NCBI GenBank assembly: GCA_963848675.1 | Contig: CAWKEY010000044.1 | Location: forward strand, 1 to 64,000 | Direction of reading: 5' to 3' | Length of the DNA: 64,000 nt | Source of the DNA: CAWKEY01 sp963848675 | GTDB lineage: Bacteria; Pseudomonadota; Gammaproteobacteria; Methylococcales; Methylomonadaceae | Shown: positions 35,346 to 44,991 of the stretch, piece after piece | Layout: every line of letters starts with the position of its first letter | Numbering within the stretch: the first letter of the stretch is position 1 | Notes under the pieces: generated by a model | The model's input: only the letters and a program-made list of their open reading frames with translations | Database searches by the model: none | Told to the model about the DNA's origin: nothing | Position numbers and translations under genes: made by a program

Positions 35346-35513
35346 AAAATTCCTCCCCGCATCATCTTAGCAGACTATGAAAAATGTCTTGAGGCCAAAC
35401 TATAAATAAAAATTAAACATTGTTCAATTACATTCTTTAGGACCTTATAGATGGCTGCCCGGCCGGTAAATGGCGGTGTATTTTTCTAGCCCTCTAGACA
35501 CTGCAGACCCGTG

Positions 35514-35519
35514 TATAAT
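35514..35519 (+). promoter_or_regulatory. Likely -10 box of fbp
   Basis: A perfect TATAAT at 35514-35519 in GTGTATAATG lies 59 bases before the fbp start. No good -35 hexamer sits at 16-18 bases; TAGACA at 35495-35500 is too close. An extended TGT before the -10 may compensate. Confidence 0.5.
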
Positions 35520-35578
35520 GCAGCATCAATTTATGTAGATATTTTCGGCAAAACCACGAAAGAGGAGAGATACAGTCT

Positions 35579-36583
35579 ATGGCTAATAATATTACCCTGA
35601 CCCGGTTCATCATGGAGCAGCAGCGCGGGCTGCCGGGCACATCAGGAACCTTCACCTTGTTGTTAAATGATATCGTCAAGGCCTGTAAGCAGATATCACA
35701 TCTGGTCAATCGGGGCGATCTGATTGGCGTGCTGGGCAGTGCGGGTTCCGAAAATGTCCAGGGCGAGGTGCAAAAGAAGCTGGACATTATTACCAACGAA
35801 ATCATGGTCGATGCGCTGAACTGGACTGGCCATCTAGCCGGCATGGCATCGGAGGAAGTCGACGGCGTTATTGCCATTCCAGGGCAGTATCCCAAGGGTA
35901 AATATCTGGCTTTGTTCGATCCTCTGGACGGCTCTTCCAACATTGACGTCAACCTGACCGTGGGCACCATTTTTTCTATTCTGCGTTGCCGCGAAGGTGT
36001 TGAGCCCGCACTGGAGGATTTTCTGCAGAAAGGTCACGAGCAGGTGTGCGCCGGCTTCGTGCTCTATGGCCCTTCAACGATGATGGTTTTGACCACCGGC
36101 CATGGCGTCAACGGCTTTACCCTGGATCAGGATATCGGCGAGTTTATTCTGACCCATCCGGGTATGCGGATTCCTGAAGAGGCCAGCGAGTTTGCCATCA
36201 ATATGTCCAACCAGCGCTACTGGGAAGCGCCGGTACAACGCTATATCGACGAGTGCGTGCAAGGCAAGGAAGGCCCGCGCGGGAAAAACTTTAATATGCG
36301 CTGGATTGCTTCTCTGGTTGCAGAAGTTTTTCGCATCCTCACCCGCGGCGGTGTATTTTTATATCCCTATGATTTACGCGATCCGGCCAAGCCCGGTAAA
36401 CTGCGACTGATGTATGAAGCCAACCCGATGGCTTTTATTATCGAACAGGCGGGCGGCGCCTGCTCAACCGGCCGCGAGCGCATACTCGATATTAAGCCTC
36501 AAGGCCTGCATCAGCGGGTGCCCCTGGTTTTGGGCTCAAAAGGCGAAGTTGAACGCATTGTCAGTTATCATCAGCAAGGCTAA
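35579..36583 (+). CDS. fbp: Fructose-1,6-bisphosphatase, class I
   Basis: This enzyme hydrolyses fructose-1,6-bisphosphate to fructose-6-phosphate in gluconeogenesis and sugar phosphate regeneration. The 334-residue product has the metal motif DPLDGSSNIDVN (about 119-130), the signature GGVFLYPYD and RLMYEANPMAFIIEQAGG. GAGGAG upstream supports ATG 35579. A small sugar transporter gene follows on the same strand. Confidence 0.95.
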   Translation: MANNITLTRFIMEQQRGLPGTSGTFTLLLNDIVKACKQISHLVNRGDLIGVLGSAGSENVQGEVQKKLDIITNEIMVDALNWTGHLAGMASEEVDGVIAIPGQYPKGKYLALFDPLDGSSNIDVNLTVGTIFSILRCREGVEPALEDFLQKGHEQVCAGFVLYGPSTMMVLTTGHGVNGFTLDQDIGEFILTHPGMRIPEEASEFAINMSNQRYWEAPVQRYIDECVQGKEGPRGKNFNMRWIASLVAEVFRILTRGGVFLYPYDLRDPAKPGKLRLMYEANPMAFIIEQAGGACSTGRERILDIKPQGLHQRVPLVLGSKGEVERIVSYHQQG

Positions 36584-36704
36584 TCAGACAGGGTTAAATA
36601 GCCGCAGCCAAAAGATATGCAGTCGCGCGCAATTTTCCGGTATGCCGGGGCATGGCGGATAACAGACCTGTCCCTTACACCAAAAAAAAGCCGGAACTCT
36701 ACTT

Positions 36705-36974
36705 ATGATATTTACGCCCGACATTATCGGCTATGTGGCCGCCACCTTGACGACGGCTTCTTTTTTGCCGCAGGCCATCCTGACCATCAAAACCAGAGAC
36801 ACCGAATCGCTGTCCTTAGGCATGTACAGCTTGTTTACCCTGGGAGTGTTTTGCTGGCTGATTTACGGGATCGTTATTGCTGATAAGGCCATCATTTATG
36901 CAAATTCCGTTACCTTTATCCTGGCCGCCTCAATACTGTCCTTCAAGATTTACAATACGATTTTCAAGAACTAA
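36705..36974 (+). CDS. SemiSWEET sugar transporter
   Basis: An 89-residue membrane protein with three hydrophobic segments and the PQ-loop motif SFLPQ (about 20-24), then the T-x-D-T-E-S-L-S stretch typical of bacterial SemiSWEETs. These work as dimers that let sugars move down their gradient. It follows fbp by 121 bases and has its own terminator. Confidence 0.87.
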   Translation: MIFTPDIIGYVAATLTTASFLPQAILTIKTRDTESLSLGMYSLFTLGVFCWLIYGIVIADKAIIYANSVTFILAASILSFKIYNTIFKN

Positions 36975-37050
36975 AGTTTCGGGGTTGATTTCAATTCCAG
37001 AGCGCTATAGAGGCCCTGACAGTGCTGGTGTCATAACTTCACATTCGAAA

Positions 37051-37075
37051 AGCGCCCCATAATGGGGCGTTTTTC
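37051..37075 (+). terminator. Intrinsic terminator after SemiSWEET
   Basis: CGCCCC (37053-37058) and GGGGCG (37064-37069) form a GC-only stem with loop ATAAT, followed by TTTTT. Confidence 0.9.
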
Positions 37076-37208
37076 ATTTACATGCCCATTCATAACGCCT
37101 ATGATTGCGCGCACAACATCAGCGCATCGCTACAGTATTTTCCCTCAAGCCCGGCCACTAGCCTACATTTCCGCCCGAATACGCACGCTCCGGGTCAAAA
37201 AATAAATT

Positions 37209-37224
37209 TGGCCTGCTACTTGCT
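37209..37224 (+). promoter_or_regulatory. Sigma-54 (RpoN) promoter candidate for ntrBC
   Basis: TGGCCTGCTACTTGCT keeps the -24 GG (37210-37211) and -12 GC (37222-37223) with the required 10 bases between, and fits TGGC-xx-G-N4-TTGC[A/T]. It lies 147 bases before ntrB, whose partner NtrC activates sigma-54 promoters. No clear NtrC site was found upstream. Confidence 0.55.
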
Positions 37225-37370
37225 TGACGTTGTTAACCGCTATTCAGCCTGATGAAGCAAGGCGTTTGCCGGCATTGCCATTTCGGCCGTGGTGACGACG
37301 AACTGCTGTCTTCTATCAAGAACGCTGAATAGTTCCCGGATTTTTACAGGATTTTATTTCAAAAATAACC

Positions 37371-38420
37371 GTGCATAAACGCATCTTAGATCATCTTAAT
37401 GAAGCCATCCTGCTCTTTGACCGGGATTTGACCCTGCTCTATATCAATACGGCCGGGGAAGTTTTGCTGGCTGACAGCGCACGGCATTTGGTCGGCCTCA
37501 GCGCTTATGAGCTATTCAAGTCGTCCGACTCGGCCCTGCTGATGAATTTGCTGCAATGCTTAACCATGGAAGAGCCGCTGGTTGATCGTGAGTTGACGCT
37601 GGATCTGACGAAACAAAGCATTACCATCAACTTCAGTGCAACACCGTTGTTAAAAAATATGCAACTGGCGGAAATTCTCGTGGAACTGCAGCAGGTAGAC
37701 AATCACCTGCGCATATCCAAGGAAGAACAGTTGTTAACGCAACAAAACACGGCGAGATTGCTGGTCAGAGGCCTCGCGCACGAAATCAAAAACCCCTTGG
37801 GCGGTTTACGCGGAGCGGCACAATTATTGGATCTGGAACTGAACGACCCCGAGCTGAAGGAATACACCCAAATTATTATTGCCGAATCAGACCGTCTGCA
37901 AGGCCTGATGGATAAAATGCTCGGACCCAACAAGCTGCCCAACAAAAAGACTTTAAATATCCATGAAGTATTGGAACGGGTCAGACAACTGGTGCAGGCG
38001 GAAGCCAGCGGCGGTTTGATCATTAAATCCGACTATGACCCGAGCATTCCTGACATCCAGGGTGACAAAGACCAGCTCATACAGGCCATACTCAATATCG
38101 TCAAAAATGCTGTACAGGCGGTCGAGAGTAAAGGCGAAATCCTCATCAAGACCCGCATACACCGGCAAATGACCATAGGCCGTAAACGCCACAAACTGAC
38201 GGCGCAGATTGACATTATTGATAACGGCCCTGGCATCAATGCTGACATGATGGGGCAGATTTTTTACCCGATGATTACCGGTCGCGCAGACGGTACCGGC
38301 CTGGGTTTGTCGATTGCCCAATCCCTGATTAATCAGCACAGCGGTTTAATTGAATGCCACAGCGAGCCGGGCCATACCGAATTCACCATTTTCTTGCCTC
38401 TGGAGGCCGGCCATGACTAA
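37371..38420 (+). CDS. glnL: Nitrogen regulation histidine kinase NtrB
   Basis: NtrB (GlnL) phosphorylates NtrC under nitrogen limitation and is controlled by PII. The 349-residue cytosolic product has an N-terminal PAS domain (about 5-110), the H-box RGLAHEIKNPLGG, the N-box ILNIVKNAVQA and G2 GTGLGLSIAQ, without membrane segments. The start is GTG 37371. It overlaps ntrC by 8 bases. Confidence 0.92.
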   Translation: MHKRILDHLNEAILLFDRDLTLLYINTAGEVLLADSARHLVGLSAYELFKSSDSALLMNLLQCLTMEEPLVDRELTLDLTKQSITINFSATPLLKNMQLAEILVELQQVDNHLRISKEEQLLTQQNTARLLVRGLAHEIKNPLGGLRGAAQLLDLELNDPELKEYTQIIIAESDRLQGLMDKMLGPNKLPNKKTLNIHEVLERVRQLVQAEASGGLIIKSDYDPSIPDIQGDKDQLIQAILNIVKNAVQAVESKGEILIKTRIHRQMTIGRKRHKLTAQIDIIDNGPGINADMMGQIFYPMITGRADGTGLGLSIAQSLINQHSGLIECHSEPGHTEFTIFLPLEAGHD

Positions 38421-39843
38421 GCCTGAAACAGTCTGGATTGTAGATGACGATAATTCCATACGCTGGGTGCTTGAAAAAGCCCTGCAGAAAGCCGCCATTA
38501 ACACCCGCACGTTTGCCAGCGCAAGCGGCCTGCTTGAAGCCTTGGAGGGAGACCAGCCCGATGCCTTGTTAACCGATATACGCATGCCCGGCATGGACGG
38601 TCTGGCGCTACTGGACAATATTCAACACCATCATTCTGACCTGCCGGTTATCATTATGACTGCGCATTCTGATCTGGAAAGCGCCGTTTCGGCATTCCAC
38701 GGCGGCGCCTTCGAGTACCTGCCCAAGCCTTTTGACATCAAGGAAGTGGTCGATCTGGCGCGCCGCGCCTGTCTGCATGGTCGTCAGCAGAAAGGCCGTG
38801 CCGATGCCGAACAGGGGAACGAAGAGACGGCTCTTATAGAGCCGACGCCAGAAATTATTGGCGAGGCCCCTGCCATGCAGGAGGTGTTTCGCGCCATTGG
38901 CCGTCTGGCTCGCTCCCACATTACCGTGCTGATCAATGGCGAATCGGGAACCGGCAAGGAACTGGTCGCCAAAGCCCTGCACCGGCACAGCCCCCGGGCC
39001 AATAAGCCCTTTATCGCCCTGAATATGGCCGCCATTCCCAAAGATTTGATGGAATCGGAGCTGTTCGGTCATGAAAAAGGCGCCTTTACCGGGGCCGCTA
39101 CCCGGCGCGCCGGCCGCTTTGAACAAGCCAACGGTGGCACCCTGTTTCTGGATGAAATCGGCGACATGCCGGCAGAACTGCAAACCCGGTTATTGAGAGT
39201 GCTGGCCGACGGTGAATTTTATCCGGTCGGCGCCCATGGCGCCGTGAAAGTCGACGTGCGCATTATTGCCGCCACCCACCAAAACCTTGAAGTGCTAGTC
39301 AATCAGGGCCGCTTTCGTGAAGATTTATTCCACCGTTTAAACGTCATTCGCATACACATCCCGCCGCTGCGCGACCGTAAGCAGGACATTCCATTGCTGC
39401 TGCGCCATTTTCTCAATCAGGCGGCTGTGGAACTGAACACCGAAATTAAAATCTTGAAACCGGATGCGCAGGCCTTTTTAAGCACGCTGGATTGGCCGGG
39501 TAATGTGCGACAGCTGGAAAATAGCTGTCGCTGGCTGACGGTGATGGCATCGGGCCGTGAAATTCATATCGATGACCTGCCACCGGAGTTGCTGAACACG
39601 CAAACGGAAAAAGAAGCCACCCCTAACGACTGGGAAGCATCACTCAGGCACTGGGTAGATCAACAGCTGTTAACCAATGCCGCAGAAGTAGCCAAGCACA
39701 CGATTCCAACGGTGGAAACCATTCTCATTGAAGCGGCCTTGAATTTTACCCACGGCAAACGCCATGAAGCCGCTATTTTACTGGGCTACGGCCGCAACAC
39801 CCTGACCCGCAAGATTAAAGAGCTGGGCATAGATAATCACTGA
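38413..39843 (+). CDS. glnG: Nitrogen regulation response regulator NtrC
   Basis: NtrC activates sigma-54 promoters of nitrogen genes. The 476-residue product has a receiver domain (about 4-120, phospho-Asp in LLTDIRMPG), an AAA+ domain with Walker A GESGTGKE and the sigma-54 contact loop GAFTGA, and a C-terminal Fis-type helix-turn-helix (EAAILLGYGRNTLTRKIKEL). ATG 38413 with GGAGG at 38402-38406 is the true start; an upstream frame inside ntrB is not needed. Confidence 0.94.
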   Translation: MTKPETVWIVDDDNSIRWVLEKALQKAAINTRTFASASGLLEALEGDQPDALLTDIRMPGMDGLALLDNIQHHHSDLPVIIMTAHSDLESAVSAFHGGAFEYLPKPFDIKEVVDLARRACLHGRQQKGRADAEQGNEETALIEPTPEIIGEAPAMQEVFRAIGRLARSHITVLINGESGTGKELVAKALHRHSPRANKPFIALNMAAIPKDLMESELFGHEKGAFTGAATRRAGRFEQANGGTLFLDEIGDMPAELQTRLLRVLADGEFYPVGAHGAVKVDVRIIAATHQNLEVLVNQGRFREDLFHRLNVIRIHIPPLRDRKQDIPLLLRHFLNQAAVELNTEIKILKPDAQAFLSTLDWPGNVRQLENSCRWLTVMASGREIHIDDLPPELLNTQTEKEATPNDWEASLRHWVDQQLLTNAAEVAKHTIPTVETILIEAALNFTHGKRHEAAILLGYGRNTLTRKIKELGIDNH

Positions 39844-39980
39844 TGAAGCCGTCATTGCGAGCAAAGTAACGATTTTCCAAGCACCCCAACTCTAAATCCC
39901 AATAATTCATTTTAAGCGGCATTTTTTAAAAGTATTATTGCTGTAATGTTGTAGACTTATGCTTTTTTATAGTGACTCTC

Positions 39981-40979
39981 ATGGCTGCTAATCAATCCCT
40001 ACTGCGTATTGCATTAACACCTGGCGAACCTGCGGGCATCGGCCCCGATCTTTGCATCCAGCTGGCACAGCAGGACTTGCCCTGCGAAATCATCGCCATA
40101 GCCAGCCCCGAATTACTCACTCAACGCGCTAGACAGTTAGGGCTATCCATCCTGCTGAACGAATTTGACAGCTCAAAACCGCCAAGCCCGCAGCAAGCCG
40201 GCAGCATGACCGTATTGCCGGTTGAACTGACAGAACCGGCGCAATGCGGACAGTTAAACCCGGCCAACAGCCGCTATGTCTTAAGGACCATCACCAAAGC
40301 CACCAGAGGCTGTCTGGAGGGTCTGTTTGATGCCATGGTCACCGGCCCTGTTCATAAAGGCATCATCAACGATGCCGGTTTCAGCTTTAGCGGTCATACC
40401 GAATACATTGCCGAAATCACCGGCGGACATCCGGTGATGCTGCTGGCATGCCCCGGATTACGCGTGGCCCTGGTCACTACCCATCTGCCGCTAGCCGAAG
40501 TCAGCCAGGCCATCACACATACGCGCTTAAGAACGGTCATTCGCATACTGGATCAGGAACTGCGTACCCATTTTGGCCTTGCCAATCCGAAAATACTGGT
40601 GTGCGGGCTGAATCCTCATGCTGGAGAAAACGGCCATCTGGGCCGCGAAGAAATTGAAGTGATCGAGCCGGTGCTGGATGGCCTGCGCAAGCAAGGTTTG
40701 GATATTCAGGGGCCTTTAGCGGCCGATACCTTATTCACGCCACAATACCTGCAATCAGCCGATGCTGTATTGGCCATGTATCACGATCAGGGGCTCCCGG
40801 TACTGAAACACATGGGCTTTGGTCAGGCCGTTAATATTACCTTGGGCCTGCCGATTATTCGCACATCGGTTGATCACGGCACCGCTTTAGACCTGGCCGG
40901 GAGTGGTAAGGCTGAAATCGGCAGCCTGCTTTATGCCATTCAAACCGCCCTAACCATGGCTACTCACAAAACCCGCTAA
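39981..40979 (+). CDS. pdxA: 4-hydroxythreonine-4-phosphate dehydrogenase
   Basis: PdxA acts in the DXP-dependent route to pyridoxal phosphate. The 332-residue product has LTPGEPAGIGPDL at the start, the metal-binding His residues in FSGHTEYIAE and MYHDQGLPVLKH, and the C-terminal IRTSVDHGTALDLAG. ATG 39981 is chosen over an in-frame GTG at 39972. It ends one base before rsmA, a conserved pair in gammaproteobacteria. Confidence 0.94.
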   Translation: MAANQSLLRIALTPGEPAGIGPDLCIQLAQQDLPCEIIAIASPELLTQRARQLGLSILLNEFDSSKPPSPQQAGSMTVLPVELTEPAQCGQLNPANSRYVLRTITKATRGCLEGLFDAMVTGPVHKGIINDAGFSFSGHTEYIAEITGGHPVMLLACPGLRVALVTTHLPLAEVSQAITHTRLRTVIRILDQELRTHFGLANPKILVCGLNPHAGENGHLGREEIEVIEPVLDGLRKQGLDIQGPLAADTLFTPQYLQSADAVLAMYHDQGLPVLKHMGFGQAVNITLGLPIIRTSVDHGTALDLAGSGKAEIGSLLYAIQTALTMATHKTR

Positions 40980-40980
40980 C

Positions 40981-41784
40981 ATGGCACATTTTCCGCGCAA
41001 GCGCTTTGGTCAGAATTTTCTGCATGACTACTCTATCATTTACCACATCCTCTCCAGCCTGCAGATTAAAACGGATCAACACTGGGTTGAAATCGGCCCC
41101 GGGCAGGGTGCATTGACCGCGCCTTTGTTAAATGAAGGCATACGGCTTGATGTCATTGAACTGGATCGGGATCTGGTGGCCTTGCTCAAACAAAAATTCC
41201 AAGAGCAGCCGCGCCTGCACATTCACAGCGCCGATGCCTTGCGATTTGATTTCTCCAGGCTGGTTGAAGAGGGCGAAAAACTGCGCGTCATCGGCAACCT
41301 GCCCTATAACATCTCAACGCCGCTAATGTTTCATTTGCTGAACAATGCCAATTGCATTGAAGACATGCATTTCATGTTGCAAAAGGAAGTGGTTGACCGG
41401 ATTTGCGCCGGACCCGGCAGCAAAAAATATGGCCGTCTCAGCGTCATGATGCAGTATTACTGTGCCACCGAACTGTTATTTGAGGTGCCGCCGGAAAGCT
41501 TTGAACCGGCCCCGAAAGTCATGTCGGCGATAGTCAGGCTGGTTCCGCATCAACAGCCGCCTGTTGAAGTCCGTGATGTTGCCAAGCTCAATCGCGTCGT
41601 CACCGAGGCATTTTCGCAGCGCCGCAAGACCCTGCGCAACTCGTTGAAAAAACTGATCACCGAAGCAGACATTGTGGCCTTGAACATAGACCCGGCATTG
41701 CGCGCTGAAAGCATTTCCCTTAACGATTTTGCCAGACTCAGCAATTTATTAGCGGATAGCGCGGACTGCCCTGCGACAATCTGA
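40981..41784 (+). CDS. rsmA: 16S rRNA dimethyladenosine transferase
   Basis: RsmA (KsgA) dimethylates two adenines near the 3' end of 16S rRNA. The 267-residue product has RKRFGQNFLHD at the start, the SAM motif VEIGPGQGALT, and the catalytic IGNLPYNIS. It follows pdxA by one base and is closed by a terminator at 41896. Confidence 0.95.
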   Translation: MAHFPRKRFGQNFLHDYSIIYHILSSLQIKTDQHWVEIGPGQGALTAPLLNEGIRLDVIELDRDLVALLKQKFQEQPRLHIHSADALRFDFSRLVEEGEKLRVIGNLPYNISTPLMFHLLNNANCIEDMHFMLQKEVVDRICAGPGSKKYGRLSVMMQYYCATELLFEVPPESFEPAPKVMSAIVRLVPHQQPPVEVRDVAKLNRVVTEAFSQRRKTLRNSLKKLITEADIVALNIDPALRAESISLNDFARLSNLLADSADCPATI

Positions 41785-41895
41785 CACGCGACAATCTGCC
41801 ACATTCCCCGGTTTGGGTATTGCCGGTACTATACTACCAACTCTTGAGATGCAAACTTCCTCCTAGGAATTCAGAGTTTTTATATCCTTCTCTTA

Positions 41896-41923
41896 ATGCG
41901 GCCTAATCAGCCGCATTTTTTTT
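41896..41923 (+). terminator. Intrinsic terminator after rsmA
   Basis: ATGCGGC (41896-41902) and GCCGCAT (41910-41916) form a 7-bp stem with loop CTAATCA, followed by eight T counting the stem end. Confidence 0.92.
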
Positions 41924-42061
41924 GCCTACTGTTCAGGCAGGCCAATCCTGAGCGGACTCTGGCTGGCTTGCATAAAACCGACTCAATCAGGCTCTTTCGT
42001 AACACGCCATCAATACCGGAACCTCCACTCATCTCAAGAGCAGCCCGGAAATTTAAAGTGG

Positions 42062-42487
42062 TTATTGCCTCGGCATGGCCTTATTGATCACATCGCCCCT
42101 TCTGCCAAATAAATCGATGGGGATAAATTGGTAATGCGCTAAAGGTTTGATGTACAGAATATCGGCGCGTGCTGTATTGAGCAGTTTTCGACTTAATGCC
42201 TCAGCCATTTTATCGAGACTATCAATATCTCCCGGCGTTACGGTTTGACCGGCAGCTCGCAAAGAGCGAATCTTTTTCTCAAGATTATCCTGCTCTGCAG
42301 GGAAAATACCCGGCTTTAAATGCACTTCATAAGCTTCTCCTGTCGATATTTTTTGAATGATATAACCATCGCCAATGCTGTTATCGGTGCTCTCGTTACC
42401 GGCTTGTACAGGCGCGATGTTGATCATCAGCCCGATAATACCCAGCATAATCAGTGTTTTGAAGAGATTATTTCTTCTGGTTTTCAT
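42062..42487 (-). CDS. Exported protein of unknown function
   Basis: A 141-residue protein with a signal peptide (KTRRNN, then LIMLGIIGLMINIAPVQA, cleavage about residue 29). The mature part is polar, with a predicted helix (EQDNLEKKIRSLRAAGQTV) and no cysteines. I chose ATG 42487 because it starts the signal peptide; an in-frame GTG at 42526 is less likely. No family recognised and no partner nearby. Confidence 0.6.
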   Translation of the reverse strand: MKTRRNNLFKTLIMLGIIGLMINIAPVQAGNESTDNSIGDGYIIQKISTGEAYEVHLKPGIFPAEQDNLEKKIRSLRAAGQTVTPGDIDSLDKMAEALSRKLLNTARADILYIKPLAHYQFIPIDLFGRRGDVINKAMPRQ

Positions 42488-42655
42488 TGGCGGAGTCAAT
42501 TGGTATAGCTTTAAACTGGAAATCACGGTGAGTGAACTGAATCCACAACGATCAGATCGATATAGCCTGCGCTTCTGATGTTATCGATATCTACAGGACA
42601 AATTGTTGCGACCGCGAGATGATGGTGTTTTGCATTTTTTATTACCGGCGTTTAG

Positions 42656-43387
42656 CTACCCGGTTGCCCTTTTTTCCAGGCCGCCCAACCACCAGTCGAA
42701 CAAGGTTTCGGCGACCGCGTGTAAATGCTCGAGCCGTTCGGCTAAGCCTTCCTGCATTTTGTCGGCATTCTGAACGCAAGCAGAGCTATTGTTTAAGCTA
42801 TTAGTATCGTGGGCCAAACAATCTTGTATCTTGCCTTCAGTGATTTCGAAATGAAACTGCAGGGCCAGACAATGGCCATGCACTAACCCCTGATTTTTTT
42901 CGCACTCGTCATAAAACAGCGGGATACCACCTGGAGGAATGGAAAACGCATCCTCATGCCATTCAAACACTTCAAAGCTTGAAGGCAGCATCGCACCGGT
43001 TTATGCTGTCGCCTCCGGTGTCACTTTAATTCGATACCAGCCAATCTGCATCGTGGGCGCCGGGCTAATGGTGCCTCCCAGCGCCTTGCTGATCAATTGC
43101 CCGCCGAAACAAATGTCCAGAACCGGTACATCAGCTTCTGCGGCCCGCCGGATCAAGGCGATTTCATCCTCAATCCAGGCATGACCGGCATTGACGCTAT
43201 GGTTGCTGCCCAGAAAAATGAGTCCGGAAACATCCTCTATGTCCTTAGGTGCCGAGTCCCCTCGGTTGATATAAACCATTTCATAGGGAACATTGCGTTG
43301 CTCCAGATAGGTTCCCAGATAGCCCATGCCACCGCAGGCATCATGTTGAAAAATTCGGAGGGGTTTCATATTTTTACTTGTCTTCAT
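42656..43387 (-). pseudogene. Class I glutamine amidotransferase, in-frame stop
   Basis: A GMP-synthase-like glutamine amidotransferase (GATase1). The nucleophile Cys is in LDICFGGQL and the His/Glu pair is in LQFHFEIT. A TAA at 43003-43001 cuts the frame after 128 codons. The same frame continues with TGAMLPSSFEVFEWHED to a stop at 42656, so the full span (~243 codons) has the normal family length and only one codon is wrong. It starts with an ATGA overlap on arsA, so it belongs to that operon. Its role with arsenic genes is unknown. Confidence 0.8.
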
Positions 43388-44982
43388 CTTGAGGTCAGCA
43401 GTGCTTGTAAGCGTTTAACACCGACGGGTTCCTGCATTTGCACGGGCACGATGGCCAGACGGTGCGCATACAGTTGCCGGACATTTTCGATCTGTTGCTG
43501 TTCCTGATGCGCGCGTTGCCTCAGCAATGCAGACGTGGGTTGGGCAGCCGCCAGGCTGTTGTTGACGATCCAGGCCCAGGGTTCGATACCTGCCCGGCGC
43601 AAATCGTCCTGCAGACTGGCCGCCTCCAGAACCGGGGTTGTTTCGGCCAGCGAGACGATCAGCACTTTGGTCTGTTCGGGATCCTGAAGGCGCATCATCG
43701 GCGTCGTAAAATGCATGGATTTGCCTTCCATGTGCCGGGCAATTTCACGGTGATAAGAACCCGTCGCATCCAGGTTTTTACCCTTGCTTTCCAATACATG
43801 CTGGCGATAATGCTTCGTTTCCACTTGCGGATCGATACGGCTGACCGTCAGATTTTTCAGCTCTCCGGCCAATGTTTCGGTCAGATGCGCCGCCGGATCG
43901 GTCGTGGTCAGATGCACCTGATAACCGCGCTCGGCCAGCGCCACGGCAATTGCAGCGGATAGCGTCGTTTTACCCACGCCGCCTTTGCCCATCAGCATGA
44001 TCAGGCCGTGCCCCGGCTTGGCGATGTCATCAACCATGTCTTGCATGGAAGGCAGCACGGGCAGCTGATAGTCCCCAATGGACGCCATAACAGGTTGCTT
44101 CTCGTCACTCAGCAAGGAACGTAATGCCTTTAGACCGGCCAGATTGCAGGGCAACAAGCGGGTATGATCGCTAGTCAGCGCTAACAGCGACTCAGGTAGG
44201 GCTTGCAGCGCTTGCTGTTCGCGCTGAAAGATCGCCGTGGCCAGCGGATCGCCGATCTCGCTCTCGGGCATGCAGCCATTGATCACCAGATACTGATTGC
44301 TCAGTCCGATGTCGGCCAACTCGCCGCTGGTTCGCGCCACTTCCTGCAAGGTCGAAGACTGGGCGCGGGCAACCAGCACCAAACGCGTGCGCGCCGGGTC
44401 CGACAAGGCCGCAACGGCCTGATGATAGCGCTGCTGCTGTTTTTCAAGACCCGCCAAAGGCCCCAGACAGGAAGCGCCTTCGGGATTGCTTTCAATAAAG
44501 CTGTCCCAAGCGCCGGGTAATTGCAGCAGACGGATGGTGTGTCCGGTGGGTGCGGTATCGAAAAGGATATGATCGTATTGGCGGGTCAGTTCGGCATCGT
44601 TCAGCAGCGCGGTGAATTCATCAAAGGCGGCGATTTCCTTGGTGCAGGCACCGGACAGTTGCTCTTCAATGCTGTTGACGGCGGATTCCGGCAACTTACC
44701 GCGTATCGGCCCGACGATGCGCTCCCGATAGAGGGCGGCCGCCTGCGCCGAATCAATTTCCAGTGCCGCAAGATTTGCCACCTCGGAAATCGGCGTTATC
44801 TGATGACCTATTTCGGCAGCAAAAACCTGGCCGACATTGGACGCGGGATCGGTACTGACCAGTAAAACCTTCTTGCCGGCATCGACCAGATGCACCGCGG
44901 TCGCACAAGCCAGAGAGGTCTTGCCGACGCCGCCCTTGCCGGTGAAGAATAAAAAAGCGGGCAGTTGCAGTAGAAAGTTCAT
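43384..44982 (-). CDS. arsA: Arsenite-transporting ATPase ArsA with internal deletion
   Basis: ArsA powers the ArsB arsenite exporter and has two homologous ATPase halves. Walker A motifs are FFTGKGGVGKTS (about 12-23) and LMGKGGVGKTT (about 330). The first half keeps DTAPTGHT and cysteines in GACTKE and SCLGP. The second half runs from ESKGKNLD straight to ATGSYHREIA near residue 404 (about 43770). In known ArsA about 50 residues lie there, including a metal-binding cysteine and the second DTAPTGHT. The length, 532 against 583 in the plasmid R773 protein, fits this loss. The second half has no cysteine. No arsB is nearby, so function is doubtful. Confidence 0.88.
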   Translation of the reverse strand: MNFLLQLPAFLFFTGKGGVGKTSLACATAVHLVDAGKKVLLVSTDPASNVGQVFAAEIGHQITPISEVANLAALEIDSAQAAALYRERIVGPIRGKLPESAVNSIEEQLSGACTKEIAAFDEFTALLNDAELTRQYDHILFDTAPTGHTIRLLQLPGAWDSFIESNPEGASCLGPLAGLEKQQQRYHQAVAALSDPARTRLVLVARAQSSTLQEVARTSGELADIGLSNQYLVINGCMPESEIGDPLATAIFQREQQALQALPESLLALTSDHTRLLPCNLAGLKALRSLLSDEKQPVMASIGDYQLPVLPSMQDMVDDIAKPGHGLIMLMGKGGVGKTTLSAAIAVALAERGYQVHLTTTDPAAHLTETLAGELKNLTVSRIDPQVETKHYRQHVLESKGKNLDATGSYHREIARHMEGKSMHFTTPMMRLQDPEQTKVLIVSLAETTPVLEAASLQDDLRRAGIEPWAWIVNNSLAAAQPTSALLRQRAHQEQQQIENVRQLYAHRLAIVPVQMQEPVGVKRLQALLTSR

Positions 44983-44991
44983 GACCGGCCT

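Larger units (their letters stand above)
36975..37370. other. Gap between SemiSWEET and ntrB
   Basis: It holds the SemiSWEET terminator (37051-37075) and a sigma-54-like promoter (37209-37224), listed separately. No gene or other clear structure is seen in the rest. Confidence 0.5.

Noticed and set aside
43001..43003. In-frame TAA as programmed recoding
   Set aside because: TAA is not used for selenocysteine or pyrrolysine, and the neighbouring genes are decaying, so a nonsense mutation or sequence error is simpler.
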